Below, piece after piece: positions 50,086 to 62,600 of a DNA stretch of 64,000 bases. Each line of letters starts with the position of its first letter. The first letter of the stretch is position 1. The position numbers and the translations under genes are program-made. Origin of the DNA: Rostratula benghalensis (taxonomy: Eukaryota; Chordata; Aves; Charadriiformes; Rostratulidae); contig VXAI01000193.1 of the NCBI GenBank assembly GCA_013399305.1, positions 1,548,035-1,612,034 of the forward strand, given 5' to 3'. A model generated the notes under the pieces. It worked only from the letters and a program-made list of their open reading frames with translations. It was not told the DNA's origin and did no database searches.

Positions 50086-50351
50086 CCCCACCCTCCCACC
50101 AGGAGCAGGATTCCTTCCCGTAGCACATTTTGTACATATTTTCCTACAGTGTATTGTTGTCCAGGGTCATTTTAAAGCCTCCTGTGTAACAGGGCTTCTA
50201 CAAGTCCTTCTTGGCTAGTGTATCCTGATGTAATAGCTGTTACGACAATATATTACACACAAACCTCTTGTTTCTTCTCATTATTGCCATTTGTACAATT
50301 AACACACTATGGCTTTTTTTCTCCCCTATAGGCACAAGGTGTATGCTCTCA

Positions 50352-50585
50352 CAAAATCATCTGGGGTTGGAAGGGACCTCTGGAGATCATCCAGTCCAAT
50401 CCCCCTACTAAAGCAGGTCCACCCAGAGCAGGTTGCACAGGACCATCTCCAGGTGGGTTTGGAATGTCTCCAGAGGAGACTCCACCACCTCTCCAGGCAG
50501 CCTGTTCCAGGACTCTGCCACCTTCAAAGTGAAGAAGTTCCTCCTCATGTTTAGACAGAACCTCTTACATTCAAGTTTGTAACCA
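50352..50585 (-). mobile_element. CR1 LINE fragment (avian), short 3' end
   Basis: The reverse complement of a CR1 3' end. The plus strand runs 'ggggttggaagggacctctg', 'gagatcatccagtccaatcc', 'agcaggttgcacaggacc', 'ggcagcctgttccagg', 'gaagttcctcctcatgttta'. It fades after 'ttcaagtttgtaacc'. It closely resembles the copy at 36415-36760 but is truncated sooner. Confidence 0.93.
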
Positions 50586-52728
50586 AACTCTCCAAAGCAG
50601 TCACTGCTTAATGAACTATTACACACTGTTCTTCCTACTTCAAACCTTCTCAGTTTTCACTGGCCCTCCCTACCCTTACCAGTACCGAAGTATCACTGGG
50701 AATGTCCCTGGATACAAGTATTCCCAACATGGACATGCTACACGTGAGGAGGTGGAAACGACAACTTCCCCCTCTTCACATGACACCTCTTCATTCAGAA
50801 GGGGACTGCACTTTTCTGCCACCATAACAAATTGGACATTCACTTCCAATTTTGGCTTAGTATTACTCAGCAAATTTGCCTTTTTTATTTGGCTTCCTTA
50901 CAGCCAGATTAGAAGTTTCTATTTTTCACCAATTTCCCTGGGTGATTTTCTATTTATATTTTATACTTTTCAAATTCAATGGTTCCCCAACAACTTCAGG
51001 CCACCTGACACATAACAACACTTTTTTTTTTTCCAGGCCATCATGCACTCTTACGACACTTTTAACTAAAACCAACACAAACACAAAGGTTCAGCACATG
51101 AACAAGAGTTTCCTTCTAACAGGGTTCCCAGGGGACAATTTATATTTCCTCCTATACACCAAGATACTTCATCTAAGTTTATTTCTGTCTTTTTATGTTC
51201 ACACTGTGCACCACTTGTCATATCCATCTTCTCAAATAGAAATCCTTATCCAAAGCAAGTCTTGAGTTTCCTTCCTGAGAATCTCATGAAACCCAACAGC
51301 GCTGTTCAATGCTATCATCTTCTGTTTCAGAGTATTATTTCTAGGTCTCAACTCCAGTAACAACATGCACTCAAATTCAATGTTAATTAATTTTGAGCAT
51401 AATATTTTCTGTTTTGCATCCAATACTTAAATACAATTATAAACAATGCAGATAGCTCTGGAGCTGAAACAAGCTGACACTTTCCATTATCAAGAATATT
51501 TTCAGGTGCATATAAACTTTGCCAAACTCAAGCATTTAGGTTGAAATTTTCCAGGCCATATGTATGCCTGAGGCTGAAATTCTCTGGAAAATTCAACTAT
51601 GTCTTAGAATGAGGTCACAGAAAAATACATCTCTTATGTTCTTACATAAAACACTTAAAAATACCTCTTCAATACCACGCTTTGGGGCAGAGAATTTTCA
51701 TTTGCCAGGGTAACATTGGTCTTTCAACAAAGGTGAGGTGGCATGCCCCTGCAGAGAGAGCACCTGAATGTCACCAGACCGTGAGGAGCACAGGAGGAAG
51801 AAATGGGAATGCACAAGCCAGGTGGTGAGACTTCATCAGAGGATTTAGAAGGTACACGGAGGAGGCCTCAAACTTGCCAGACAAAGAAAGAGGGACAATG
51901 GGTTAAGGAAAGCAGCAGAGACAGAAGCAGGGCAGGAAGGAGTTGAAGGGAAGAAGAGGAAACAAGGTCAGGAGGTGACACAGATACAGGCCAAAGAGTC
52001 TCTTTTTTCTGGACCGGTGAAAGCCAAGTGGCTGAGGTTTTTTTGTGCATGCATGTGACAGCAGAATGAACTTCACCACCTCACTTGGTGTCTCTTCACT
52101 TCTTGTCCACTCCAGGAGAGGTGCTCCCCTTTCTCTCAGATGACATCCCTCCACTTCAGAAACGCAGAAGGATAAACAGTCTTGAGATACTGAGGTATGA
52201 CCCATGCAATGCTGAAACTGAGGGGGCTATGGTCACAGGGTACAGATAACAAGGGACCTGGTTGTACTCAGAACTTACTGCAGACACTGTGATTGAGGGA
52301 CCAGGATCAAGGACTAGAGATAATGAATATGAGATGGCTAGACAGAGAGCAGTAAACATCCCCAGGCAAATTACTGAGACAAGCCAGAAAGAGCTACTCT
52401 CACTGCTGATGATTCCTGTTCCCTCCTCCCTCCAAGGTCTCAGTGAAAGAACAAACCATACAGAGTAGTCCTCTGATCATCTTCAGGACTGGAACAGAGA
52501 CCCAGCAGGGATGCACATCTCATCCCATGCACTGGCCAGTCCCTATAGAGGGTGGCAATTCACCACTGCTATTCCTGACTGTTCAAATTAGATCCCAACC
52601 ATCCATGCAGTGATGCTCCAGGTTAAGACACCTACCAGTGACTCTGTGGCTGTCAGTTTGGGTCAGGGCAATCTCAAGCACAAACACAGGTTAGGCCAAG
52701 AACAGACTGATAGCAACTAACACGGAGG
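50586..52728. other. Intronic sequence, nothing identified
   Basis: Pyrimidine-rich near 50610-51050, then purine-rich near 51730-52000. No gene, RNA or named repeat is recognised. Confidence 0.55.
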
Positions 52729-53367
52729 GAGCGTTAGTTGATGAGAAGCTCAACACAAACCATCAATGTGTGCTCACAGCCCAAAAAGTCAACCATATCC
52801 TGGGCTGCATCAAACGAAGTGTGGCCAGCAGGTCAAGGGAGGTCATTCTCCCCCTCTACTCTCACAAGACTCCACCTGGAGTACTGTGTCCAGCTCTGGA
52901 ACCCAACACATGAAGGACATGAACCTGTTGGAACAGGTTCAGAGGAGGGCCACGAAGATGATCAGAGAGGTGCAAGCACCACTCTTATTAAGACAGGCTG
53001 AGAGAACTGGTATTGTTCAGCACAGAGAAGCAAAGGCTCCAGGGAGACCTTACAGCAGCCTTGCAGTACCTAAAGGGGGGCTTCAGGAGAGATGAGGAGG
53101 AACTCTTTGTCAGGAAGTGCAGTAAAAGGGACATGGGGTAATGGCTTTAAATAGAACAGATACCAGAAAGAAATTCTTTCCTGTGAGGGTGGTGAGGCAC
53201 TGGAGGCCCAGAGAAGCTGTGGCTGCCCCATCTCTGGAGGTGTTCAAGACCAGACTGGATGGGGCTTTGAGAAACCTGGTCTGGTGGGAGGTGTCCCTGC
53301 CCAGGGCAGGGGAGTTGGAACTCGACCTTTAAGGCCCCTTCCAACTCTAACCATTCTATGATTCTGT
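52729..53367 (+). mobile_element. CR1 LINE fragment (avian), intact 3' end
   Basis: A plus-strand CR1 starting in the ORF2 RT C-terminus (encoded peptides VDEKLNTNHQ, ILGCIKRSVASRSREVILPL). It continues through 'ggttcagaggagggccacga' and 'tgccccatctctggaggtg' to 'cccttccaactctaaccattc', and ends in the typical CR1 tail repeat ATTCTATG-ATTCTGT. Compared with the copy at 8577 its 3' region is of a different type ('gaggtgtccctgcccagggc'), so it represents another CR1 subfamily. Frameshifts prevent translation. Confidence 0.94.
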
Positions 53368-53948
53368 ATTTCTGCAAGGCAAACCTAAACCAAATAGCTA
53401 ACTCTTCCCTAGCTTTCAAGAAACATTGTCATTGCAGTGCTAAGACCTCTTGGAATTATGTTTAATGTTGCAAGGGCATACTTGTCCCCTTCACAGACAT
53501 AAAACTGTATCAGGCTTTACATACACGGTCACACTCTTGTCCTCAGAGGCAGCAGAAGAGCCTGCTCTCAGGGTCAGTCACCAGCAGGGAAGGGGCTGTT
53601 GTGCACTACGGGACCAAATGAGTCAGTCCTGTGGGCAGTGAACAAAGCAGAACACAGCCTTACCATTAAGGTAACTGTATGCTGCTCAAGCAGAACAAGA
53701 GCCTACCCCTGTATTTGCCTCAGTTTTTCATTAAAACAAAGAATTTTCATGATTTACCAGCTTAATGCACCCCTCATTACCTGCCTTTAAATTGTGACAT
53801 TTAAATTGCAGAAAATGCTGTGTATCTACAACTATTCAACCATTTTTCAATTGGGTAAGGGATGTGATGTCAAGGTGTTTTTAGAAGCTGTATGCTACAG
53901 AAAATGTAACCTACAGCCATCATAAACAGGCCAAACTTCCCACAGCAA
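53368..53948. other. Intronic sequence, nothing identified
   Basis: No coding or repeat signal that I can name between the CR1 tail and the SINE relic. Confidence 0.55.
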
Positions 53949-54000
53949 TGCCTCAGTTTCCCAACTGCAAAAATGAAAAACATCATCATCTCCTCACCAG
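53949..54000 (+). repeat. MIR-like SINE core fragment
   Basis: 'tgcctcagtttcccaactgc' followed by 'aaaaatgaaaaacatcatca' and 'ctcctcacc' follows the MIR segment 'gcctcagtttccccatctgtaaaatggg...tacctcac'. Only the central part is recognisable. Confidence 0.5.
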
Positions 54001-55408
54001 AGAGGTGATTTTTTACAATTTAATATGACCGTGATCAATACGGTGTATGGTGAGAAAGACCTGGAGCCATACATTTAACAGGTAGAAAGTCAGCCAGTAG
54101 CGTGTCCCCCGTACAGTGGAGGTAAAAATTTAATTATAACTTTTTCCAACTTCAACGCATGCATGGTTTTCAGGTTCAGCATACTTTTTAAGTTAAAGTT
54201 TCATTTTCTCATTTTCTGTAGCAAGAGTGTCTTCTGTCTACATTTCGGAAAGTTACTGAGAAAGAGTAGTTAGTTGAGAACTACTTATAACCTTATCTGA
54301 AGGTTCCTTTAACAAGTTCAAACATTTCGTTTAACATTGTTTCCAACAATTTTCAAAGACAAGTTTTGGGTGACAGGATGATTATGACATGTATCAACCT
54401 CTTCATGTTGTAGGGATCAACAATCAACTCTTCCACACACGCTCTTCATTTACCAAAAATGACAGTATTGCTGTAACTGCATCATTCTTCTAAAACCTAG
54501 TGGGCATGTATGACCATGAGAGGATGATGTGTATATTCTCACATCTTTCATGTCTTTACTTAATTCTATTACAAGCAGTACCACAAAAGTTTTAATTACT
54601 TTTTAATTGTTATTTTACTGTCAACTGCTGTCATCAATACCCATTCATCTCCTTTCCTTTCCATAAGGGTCGAATTTTTCTCTAGTCCTATTTTACTCCC
54701 AATACACGCATTACCTTTTTACCAATTTAGCTACTGTTTGCTCGTGCTATTTTTACTGCCATATTCTGCCAGGCAAGCCTGAATGAATTCTGCCCTTTGC
54801 TTCTGATTCTGCACCTCCACTTCAACTAGCTGCATTTCATTTAAAGTTTGCATAGATCTGCAGTTCCTCAAAATACCTCAGTCTTGTTCTTTGCTTCAGT
54901 CCACAGTAATATTGTGATTTATAGCCCCTTTATTATAGTGCCTATCTTGTGTCAGTATCAGATTCATTTGAACACATGCTATCAGGCTTTGTAAGAACAG
55001 AGCATTTCATAAGAGTCTTGCCTATTATGTGCCTTGTGAGTGCATTAAAACATCCAGTGGAAGGTTTGCTAATGATTTCGAAAGGGCCAAGGTTTCATTC
55101 CTGGTCTTTAGATTGACAGTCCAACCATTAAGGTAGGAGGCGAAAAAGCCTACATCGCCTACAAATAGTAACAGAACACCTTTTTTCTGTTACCCACTCC
55201 TTTTTTTTCCACGTTTGTGTAAAGGAATGTTTAATTTCAACATCCCTGCTACATCCAGAAGTAGAAGAATTAATATTCTACACCTGCTTGTAACCTCAGT
55301 ATCACCACTTCTCTCCTCGTAGCCAAAGCAATCAAATAAATCACGTCACCCTGAAATACCTGGACATTCCATTTTACTGTTTCTAAAGCAAGACAGGAAA
55401 AAAAAAAG

Positions 55409-55440
55409 CCAACCCCAAACAAAACCAACCCCAAACAAAA
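55409..55440 (+). repeat. Perfect 16-bp tandem duplication
   Basis: The unit CCAACCCCAAACAAAA occurs twice in a row without mismatch, inside a longer A/C-rich tract. Perfect identity suggests a recent expansion. Confidence 0.9.
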
Positions 55441-55920
55441 AAGCCACTACAAACTCCCTCACATTACTGTTTTCTCCCATCATTTAACCAGTGTTTTATC
55501 TCCTCTCTGCTTACGTGTGAGGCAGGGTGCACACTAGAGTAACTTGAGCAGCAGTCTGACCAACACATACCAGCTCTTCCTTTTGGGGCATTATTTGACA
55601 TTATGTGCACATACTCTATTAAATTATCAACGTATTACTCACTTCTAACACCAAAATCTTTATTTGAAAGACGCTTATGAATGCGAATAAGTGTTCCAAC
55701 TCTTGACAATTCTGTGACAAAATGTAACTTAGTGTTTAAAGATGCCACAAAGAACCCCACCACTGAGGTCCCCAGGCAGGGAGGAGTTACAAGATACTTT
55801 ACAAGGGTCACAGTGGGATTCAGATGTGACAATAGCACTCTTATACATGGCAGAGCAATTGACTACAGGACAAGAGTATTCACATGAGATATAACAACTA
55901 GCCTTCAAGTGAAAGTGTGC

Positions 55921-55954
55921 TTTTTTTGTTTGTTCAAACAAACAAACAAAAAAA
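55921..55954. repeat. Perfect 14-bp inverted repeat (hairpin)
   Basis: TTTTTTTGTTTGTT and its reverse complement AACAAACAAAAAAA are separated by six bases (CAAACA). It joins a T/G-rich and an A/C-rich simple tract head to head. It would form an AT-rich stem in DNA or RNA. Confidence 0.85.
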
Positions 55955-58171
55955 ACCTGGAAGAAGCCTTGGTTTGGCTGACAACAGCAAATGCTGCAAT
56001 TTAAAGGGAGCATAAGCCACAGCGCATCCCAACTACTAACGCTACATCATCTGCGCCTGTAACAAAACAACATGAACTCAACACTTTCAAGTAGGCTCGC
56101 CCTCAAACTCCTAGAGCTACTGAATACAATAACTCTTTGTTTATTCATTGATCTTCAGCCAAAGCTTCTGTCTCCACATTAACACAAAAAAAAAAAAGCC
56201 TCTTTATTATTACGAGGTTTCAAGGCTTTGGTATTAAAGACAGCTGACAATCAGTTACCGACATTCCAAGAAAGATGGGCATGGAGCTCTCAGCTCTAGG
56301 TCAGGCACCAAGTTACAAATTTATCACTAGAGATAATCACAAGTATTCACTATAACACAATGACACAGCTGGCATGAGGACGCAACTGGGGAAAAGATAA
56401 TCCATGCCTAGATAATGCCATCATTTGTATGAACACGTACAAGGACTCTTCAGCCAACATTTTTACACGACAAAAGCGTGAGTATCAGAACACAACTCGC
56501 GCTACACGTGTTTTAAATACCCATTTGAGAGACACAAACAACCTTTAAAAAGCATTAACGTACAGCACTGAATTCTGACTTACACTAATAGTGAAATCTG
56601 AGAGCTGACTGGCAAACATGCTGCCTAATTTTTTTGAAGTAGGAAGTCAACTGTCCTTACTTTAATAAAACTTAAATTAAAAAAGGCAGTTGCACAAACA
56701 CAACAAGGAATAAGCCAAAACAAAGAGCCAAGTTCAATATAAGCCTATGATGAAGGAAAATCCAATGAATGAAGAAGCACATACTGGCAGAGATTTAGCA
56801 AAAATATCTATTTTCCTTGTCTTAAAGGCTTTGCACACTGTCTGATTTCAGCTGCAGGGAGACATCAGAAAGGTAATTTCCCACTCAAAACAGAAAGTAA
56901 TGAAAAAGGGGAAAGAGAAAAATCAAGCTACGTCCCACCAAAAATCAACTATCACTTCTCCACTAGAACATTTACAAGCAATTATACAAGCAAGCATCTC
57001 TGTGGGATGGAGGAGAAGGATGCACGTATGCCTGTTCTCCAGTTTTCTTCTGGGTCCTCTTTAACACAACCTGAAAGCTGCAAGGTCAGTGAGTCAGCCA
57101 TTCTCTAACTATGATTTTGTAGATAAATAAACCTCAATGCCTACTATTGAAAGAACAAATCACAATGAACATAGCAGAGATAAGAAACCTAGTTTTAATG
57201 AAGTATACACAACTAACCTCTTCAGTTGCTACTATGAGTGCTCACAAAGGTTAAGACAACATGAAAAAGCAATTATACATATTTATCACACCCGATGGCC
57301 AAAGCAATCTGACAAGTTCACATGGCTACACAGCTCAGAACTGCTGCCCTCCAAGTTGCCACCAACTACTGACATACAGATTATACCCTGGTTGCTCTGA
57401 AGTCAGGTTTGTCATCTGTCCCCATCACACTTGAATTCTCAGCCTCCTCCTGTAACCCACCTCCCTAATTTCAACTTCTTCCAGAATTACTCAGGAACTA
57501 TCTTCCTGTCTTTACATTTTTTAGACTCATCTTGGGTGCTCCATACAGAGGAGACCACCTTCCCTTAGTCACACAGAAGCTCTCATCTCCTAGCAAAAGC
57601 ATTCCCCAACAAGTTAAAAGCAATTTCTAGTGCAGCAGAATTCAGGGGTTCTTACAGATGTCTTCTAGCAAACCTACCTGTGACTACACAACAGGTCAGT
57701 GATTCCAGCTGCTCTTCCTACTTGCTGCCAGATCATGACCACACTTTTGCTACTTCCATCCATAGACCAGCTTAGAACTGTCCTTGTAGGGTGGTTTTGT
57801 ACCAATACAACCACTTCAGCACTACAGCAAGAGAGATATGGGGCACAGTTCTCAATCTGCCATTTCTGCTATCAAAATAGTATTCCTCAGCAGGAGAGCA
57901 AGGCAGACAGCAAGGGAAAAATAGTACCTTAAGGTTCTCAGGCCAGATTCACCACAGGATGTCTCATGGCCCTAAGGCCTCCTCAGTAGCCAATGCTATA
58001 GGTTCAACAAGGAAGGGAAAAATCCATTCATAAACCCAGAAAACTGTAAGCTAAAAAAAGAAAAGCCCCACCCAGACTACCAGTTACTTCTATTTTGTCT
58101 GGCAATGAAGTTCTCAGCTTCCTAGACAAGTAAACACCTTCACTCACTCTACATGGTTACCATCTGGATCT

Positions 58172-58172
<1 letters not shown>

Positions 58173-58202
<30 letters not shown>
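58173..58202. repeat. Poly(A) tract, 30 A
   Basis: The longest mononucleotide run in the window. No retrocopied sequence is recognisable just upstream. Confidence 0.95.
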
Positions 58203-58206
<4 letters not shown>

Positions 58207-59539
58207 CTTACCTACGTTGTACAGCACTTACACAAACACAGGGTTAGAGGGACAGAAAAGGATGTACTAAAAATAGTGTCCGTCAGGCAAGGAGGAGAGA
58301 GCAGCCTCGAATGGAATGAGGGGAGCTGGGCAGGAAGACTCCCTGCAGAGAAGTACTACAGCAGGAGGGGAAAACGGCAGAAAGTCCTCAAAACTAGTAA
58401 GTGACAGAAGGAAGTAGAGGGAGAATGATAGAAGTCCCGTGTCAACTTCAAGTTTTAAAGGAAAATCTTCCTAAACCTAATAAATATTCAAGTGGATCTG
58501 AATATACTTTCTCAGTTACTTTATTAGCAAAAATAAAATTAAAGGTTAGATGTATTTAATTGCTGGAGAATGCACTAGCCAATAAAGTATTGTACCCACA
58601 AAAAGGTATAACCAATCTCAACTAGGTCACAAGCCAGAAGTACATACAGTTAGCTCCAGATTTTTTTCCACTCCGAGCGTTATATATAGTTCTATATTAA
58701 CACACACACACAAAGGTATGCTGGTCATATAGCCTCAGCATTTATAGCAAATTATTAATCAAGTCCCACCTGAAACAATTTGTTAAATTGATTTTAATCA
58801 CTGGGCCTCTCATGTGAAGCTTTGTATAATCAGCATTTCATTTACAAAATTAATTGCCTGATTGATTCTCAAGAGGCAGTAGCTGTCATTACACTGCTGT
58901 CATAACTTTTGAGTAGGGGTGTCACAACACTGAATTCTGACAGTATGAAGAGCACTGCTATTTAAAAATTGAGGGCGGGGAGGTAGGGGGGAAACAAATA
59001 CAGTGATTTCACAGAATTGCTCTTTAGCCTGACAGAACGTTAAAGCCATTTCCCAGCCGTTTCAGCCAGCCTCCCCATTTTCCATTCACTGAATAATGTG
59101 CTACTCAGCTATTCAGTATCTTTTCTTAGAGGCAGGTCCATTTAATTCAATTTTATCATCGTTGCGGTTGCATAAAATGAGTTTGTTGTTGAATATACAA
59201 AAGATTTAATCACAGGCCACTCTTAAGGTTATTTGCAGAGCTGAGTTTGACTTTCAAACACGTACAACTTTTTTTCCCACATCCACAACCTTCTGGAAAG
59301 CTATTTCAAATAGATTTTTTTTTCTTTTTTTAAACAGAGCAAAGGAAACTGCTAACTTTACAAAACTTATCCAGGAGCTCCTTTCAAAAGTTGTGTTTAT
59401 TATTTTTTTTTTCCTCCCCTGGTATTTTAAGCTACGTATTAAGCCTCAAAGCCCTGCCAGGGATGGAAGCAAAGCTCCTATACTTGCTGTAGCTACTTCT
59501 ATAGCCCACCTTGGAAGAGAGCAGGGCTGCGGGGAGGTG

Positions 59540-59690
59540 GTGCAGGCCAGTGGTTAGGGCACCGAGTCATAAGACAGGGCTTCTATTCCTGGCTCAGCAG
59601 CTGACCTGCTATGCAAACACGAGCACAGCACTTCACCTTTCTGTGACTGGGTTTTCACCCGCATAATGACAAGTATTATGTGCACTCTTA
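59540..59690 (+). repeat. MIR-type tRNA-derived SINE
   Basis: The A box region TGGTTAGGGCACC (59551), a degraded B box (GCTTCTATTCCTGGCTC, 59579), then 'gcagctgacctgct', 'cacttcacctttctgtg' and 'acccgcataatgacaagtat' follow the order of the MIR consensus from tRNA head to core. Divergence is high, as expected for a SINE active in early amniote or mammal-bird ancestors. It is the clearest SINE in the window. Confidence 0.7.
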
Positions 59691-62600
59691 ACAAGGAAGA
59701 AGACGTGAAGACTTCAGGGAGACCGATGTCAATTATTATCAACAAGAAACAGGACTAGGAGTCAGAAACTGGTAGGTTAAAGGAGGGGGGGGAAAGGAAA
59801 AAAAAAAACCAAACCCACAATTCCATAAGGTTTGAAAAAGGAGAAATCACATCATAGGCTGTAACAAGGTACTTCAAATTTTCAGAAACCTACCATCAAA
59901 AGGAAGAAGGTGTCTGCAAACATCTTAAAAAAAAAACCCCACAACCCACACAACAAAAAACCCTACAAAACACAAACACCTTAAGTTTCTGGTAGATCAC
60001 TTGGAACAGTATTAAGTGTATTAAACAGTATTTGAGAAACTGACCTATTTCTAAGGTAAGTCCAAAAATAAACCCCTCAATTTCTCAAGTTCAACCTTAT
60101 GCACTAAATTTCACCAAGCACTCCCTAAATGAAACCTATTTAAAATAATTGCTAGACCATGCTCTGAGATTACACCATTACAAAACCAGCAAATGCCAAC
60201 TCTTCAAAATTTGAATTATACCTACTTGCTGGAATTTGCTATGGATCTCACCAAAACACAACTCCAGACCAAATCAGAGGTTGGGTAACACCAAAATCTA
60301 GCCAATACTCCAGAAAGCACAGCCCTTCTCTTCCCTTCCCACCTGTCCAGCTCTTGCTGTCATCCCTGACTGCTGTCAAAGATTGTACTCTACTCCTTTA
60401 CTGCGAAGTGCTCTGCCACTCTCTTCCAGACACACAGCGTAACTTGCTTTGCTATGAAGGCTCTAATACAATTTTCTTCTCTTACTACAGGTCTTTTGAG
60501 TTCAAGATGAATGAACTTGGGGTGGGGGGAAAAACACCAAACAAGAAAACCCACTTATAAAATACATAGGATACTGGCATAAAAGGATAACAGGAGGGAA
60601 ATCTCCATCAGGTAAAACAGAAGCAATCAGTTGTACTCGTTTTCCACAGGCATGACATGAGACTGCAACCAAGAGAAGTTCAGGAAGTTCTTGTCACACT
60701 GAGAAATGGTCTTAAAAGTTACATTCATCTGCCACACCAGGAAAAAAAGGCAGCTCAGTGAAAGGAGGAAGATCAGCCACCCTACTCACACCAAGTGATA
60801 GTAGAACACGAATTCAAAACGAAGTGCAAAGCACAGACTTTCTGTATTAGTTGGTTTCTAGCCTCCCAGCAGGTAGCTTACTCATTAATCTAGCATTTTC
60901 TCTTTTCAACCCAAACATTTTATTATTTGTTTTCTGGTTAGGTAAGAAATGGTCTTAAGTAAGAAAACAGAGGAAAGCCCCTAGGCTAGAGCAAATATAT
61001 GCAAAATTCCTAACGGATATATTTAGGATCAGGGTAATTGGAAGGCAAACTCAGCTCTAAAACAGAAGCCCTGTCACTTCTTCAACTGCCAACAAACTGC
61101 TTCTCTTGTAACATATTTGCTGTGTTAAACCTGCTTCCCGTAGAGGCTGAAATAAATTCATTGCAAATAGTGCAAAATATTAATAGTTACCCGGAAACTA
61201 ACTGGTTCGCTTTTTTTTTTTTACCATCACCCCATAATGGGCTCTGTACCACATTGGCTGAACTTTGTAAAAATCCACTGTCCCAGTTAAGAGACATACC
61301 AGCAGCATCAGCACAGTCCAAGGGTCAACTAGATAGAGATAATGAATCTGAGGCTCGACACAGCTCCCTTATTCTGGAATAGAATTTGCCTGAGTCCCTG
61401 GCTGTGATTATTTTGCATTTATATGATCTTCCTCATCAACACAGACAATGTCAGGACCTAATTTTCTGAGGAACAAAACAAGCAAAAATTCACCACCAGC
61501 AGGTGATTTAAAGCATTAGGAAAGAGCGCTTTTTCAGTAGTTAAAAATTGGCCTAAATTTAAAAGTTAAATTTAAACCAATCACCAGAATGAGTGAATTG
61601 TTCATTATTGATTGAAAATGTTTAATAGTTAAGTAATAAATTAAAAGAAACAGTAGACTGCAGGTGAGAGCCCTGGCATTACTGGAGAACAATGTGATTG
61701 GAAACCATGAATTCACACACATGCCTACATTCACACCAGCTATTTTGTATAATGTAACCGATTCCCAAGTATCACTTTACAATTCTGATTAGGTCTTACA
61801 AAAATCTTGTTTATTAAATTGCTTTCTTTAGGCATGCATAGCTGCTAATTTGTTTCCAACTAAATCATGTATCATCTGAAAAAGATTACATTGCAACTGC
61901 AAAACAACACTCCTGGGATCATGCTTCATCTGGATTTTAGAATTAGAAGGACAAATATTGCAGGAGTTGTAAATTTCCCTCAAAAGCGATGGCAGTGAGA
62001 ACACCCTCCAACAGGGTAATTCCAAACAGAACTATAAGTGTAGTTAGCACAAAGCAGCCACACTAAGAAACACACACAGCAACTCAAAATATTAAGGGAT
62101 CTGTTGAGCTTTAAACAAATTTCTGCAAGAAGAAAAAAAATATTGCCCTTTACAGCAACACATATGTATTTATAATAACATATTTTGTAAGCAAAATGAT
62201 GGTAGCAAAAAGGTTAAAAGCTGTGCTGATTTAAAAATACTATCAGCTCTCACAGGTTTTAAACAAAGTTAAATATGTGCAGAGATTTGGGAATGACTCG
62301 CAAAGAACTCTGCAGAGCAGACCTCCAAAAACATATCTGGATATTAATATAAAGTTCCCTATGGCTCACTCGGGGGAAAAAATTCTGACCTGGGTTTAAA
62401 CGAGGTCAAATCCTGGTTTAACCCTAGTGCCTTCATCTACTTCTCACTCAAAAGAGACAAAAGTTGCTAAGTCTTCACCGCTCTTTCCTCAACCACTCCA
62501 AAAGGAACAAATTCTTCCTCCACATTCTTGGACTATGAAACTTTCTAGAGCATCTCAGCATGAAGAAACACACGCATGTAACACATGGATAAGACCAAAA

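Larger units (their letters stand above)
54001..59539. other. Intronic sequence, simple repeats and possible conserved stretches
   Basis: No exon or RNA gene is recognised. It contains a 16-bp perfect tandem duplication (55409-55440), a 14-bp T/A-rich hairpin (55921-55954), a 30-A tract (58173-58202), a short (CA)n near 58700 and AT-rich candidate regulatory sequence at 58741-58915 and 59095-59260. Confidence 0.55.

Noticed and set aside
52738..53332. Open frames resembling protein (ILGCIKRSVASRSREV)
   Set aside because: It is CR1 ORF2 remnant with frameshifts and stops.
58173..58202. 30-A tract as the tail of a processed pseudogene
   Set aside because: The preceding 500 bases have no coding or recognised transcript similarity and no clear target-site duplication.
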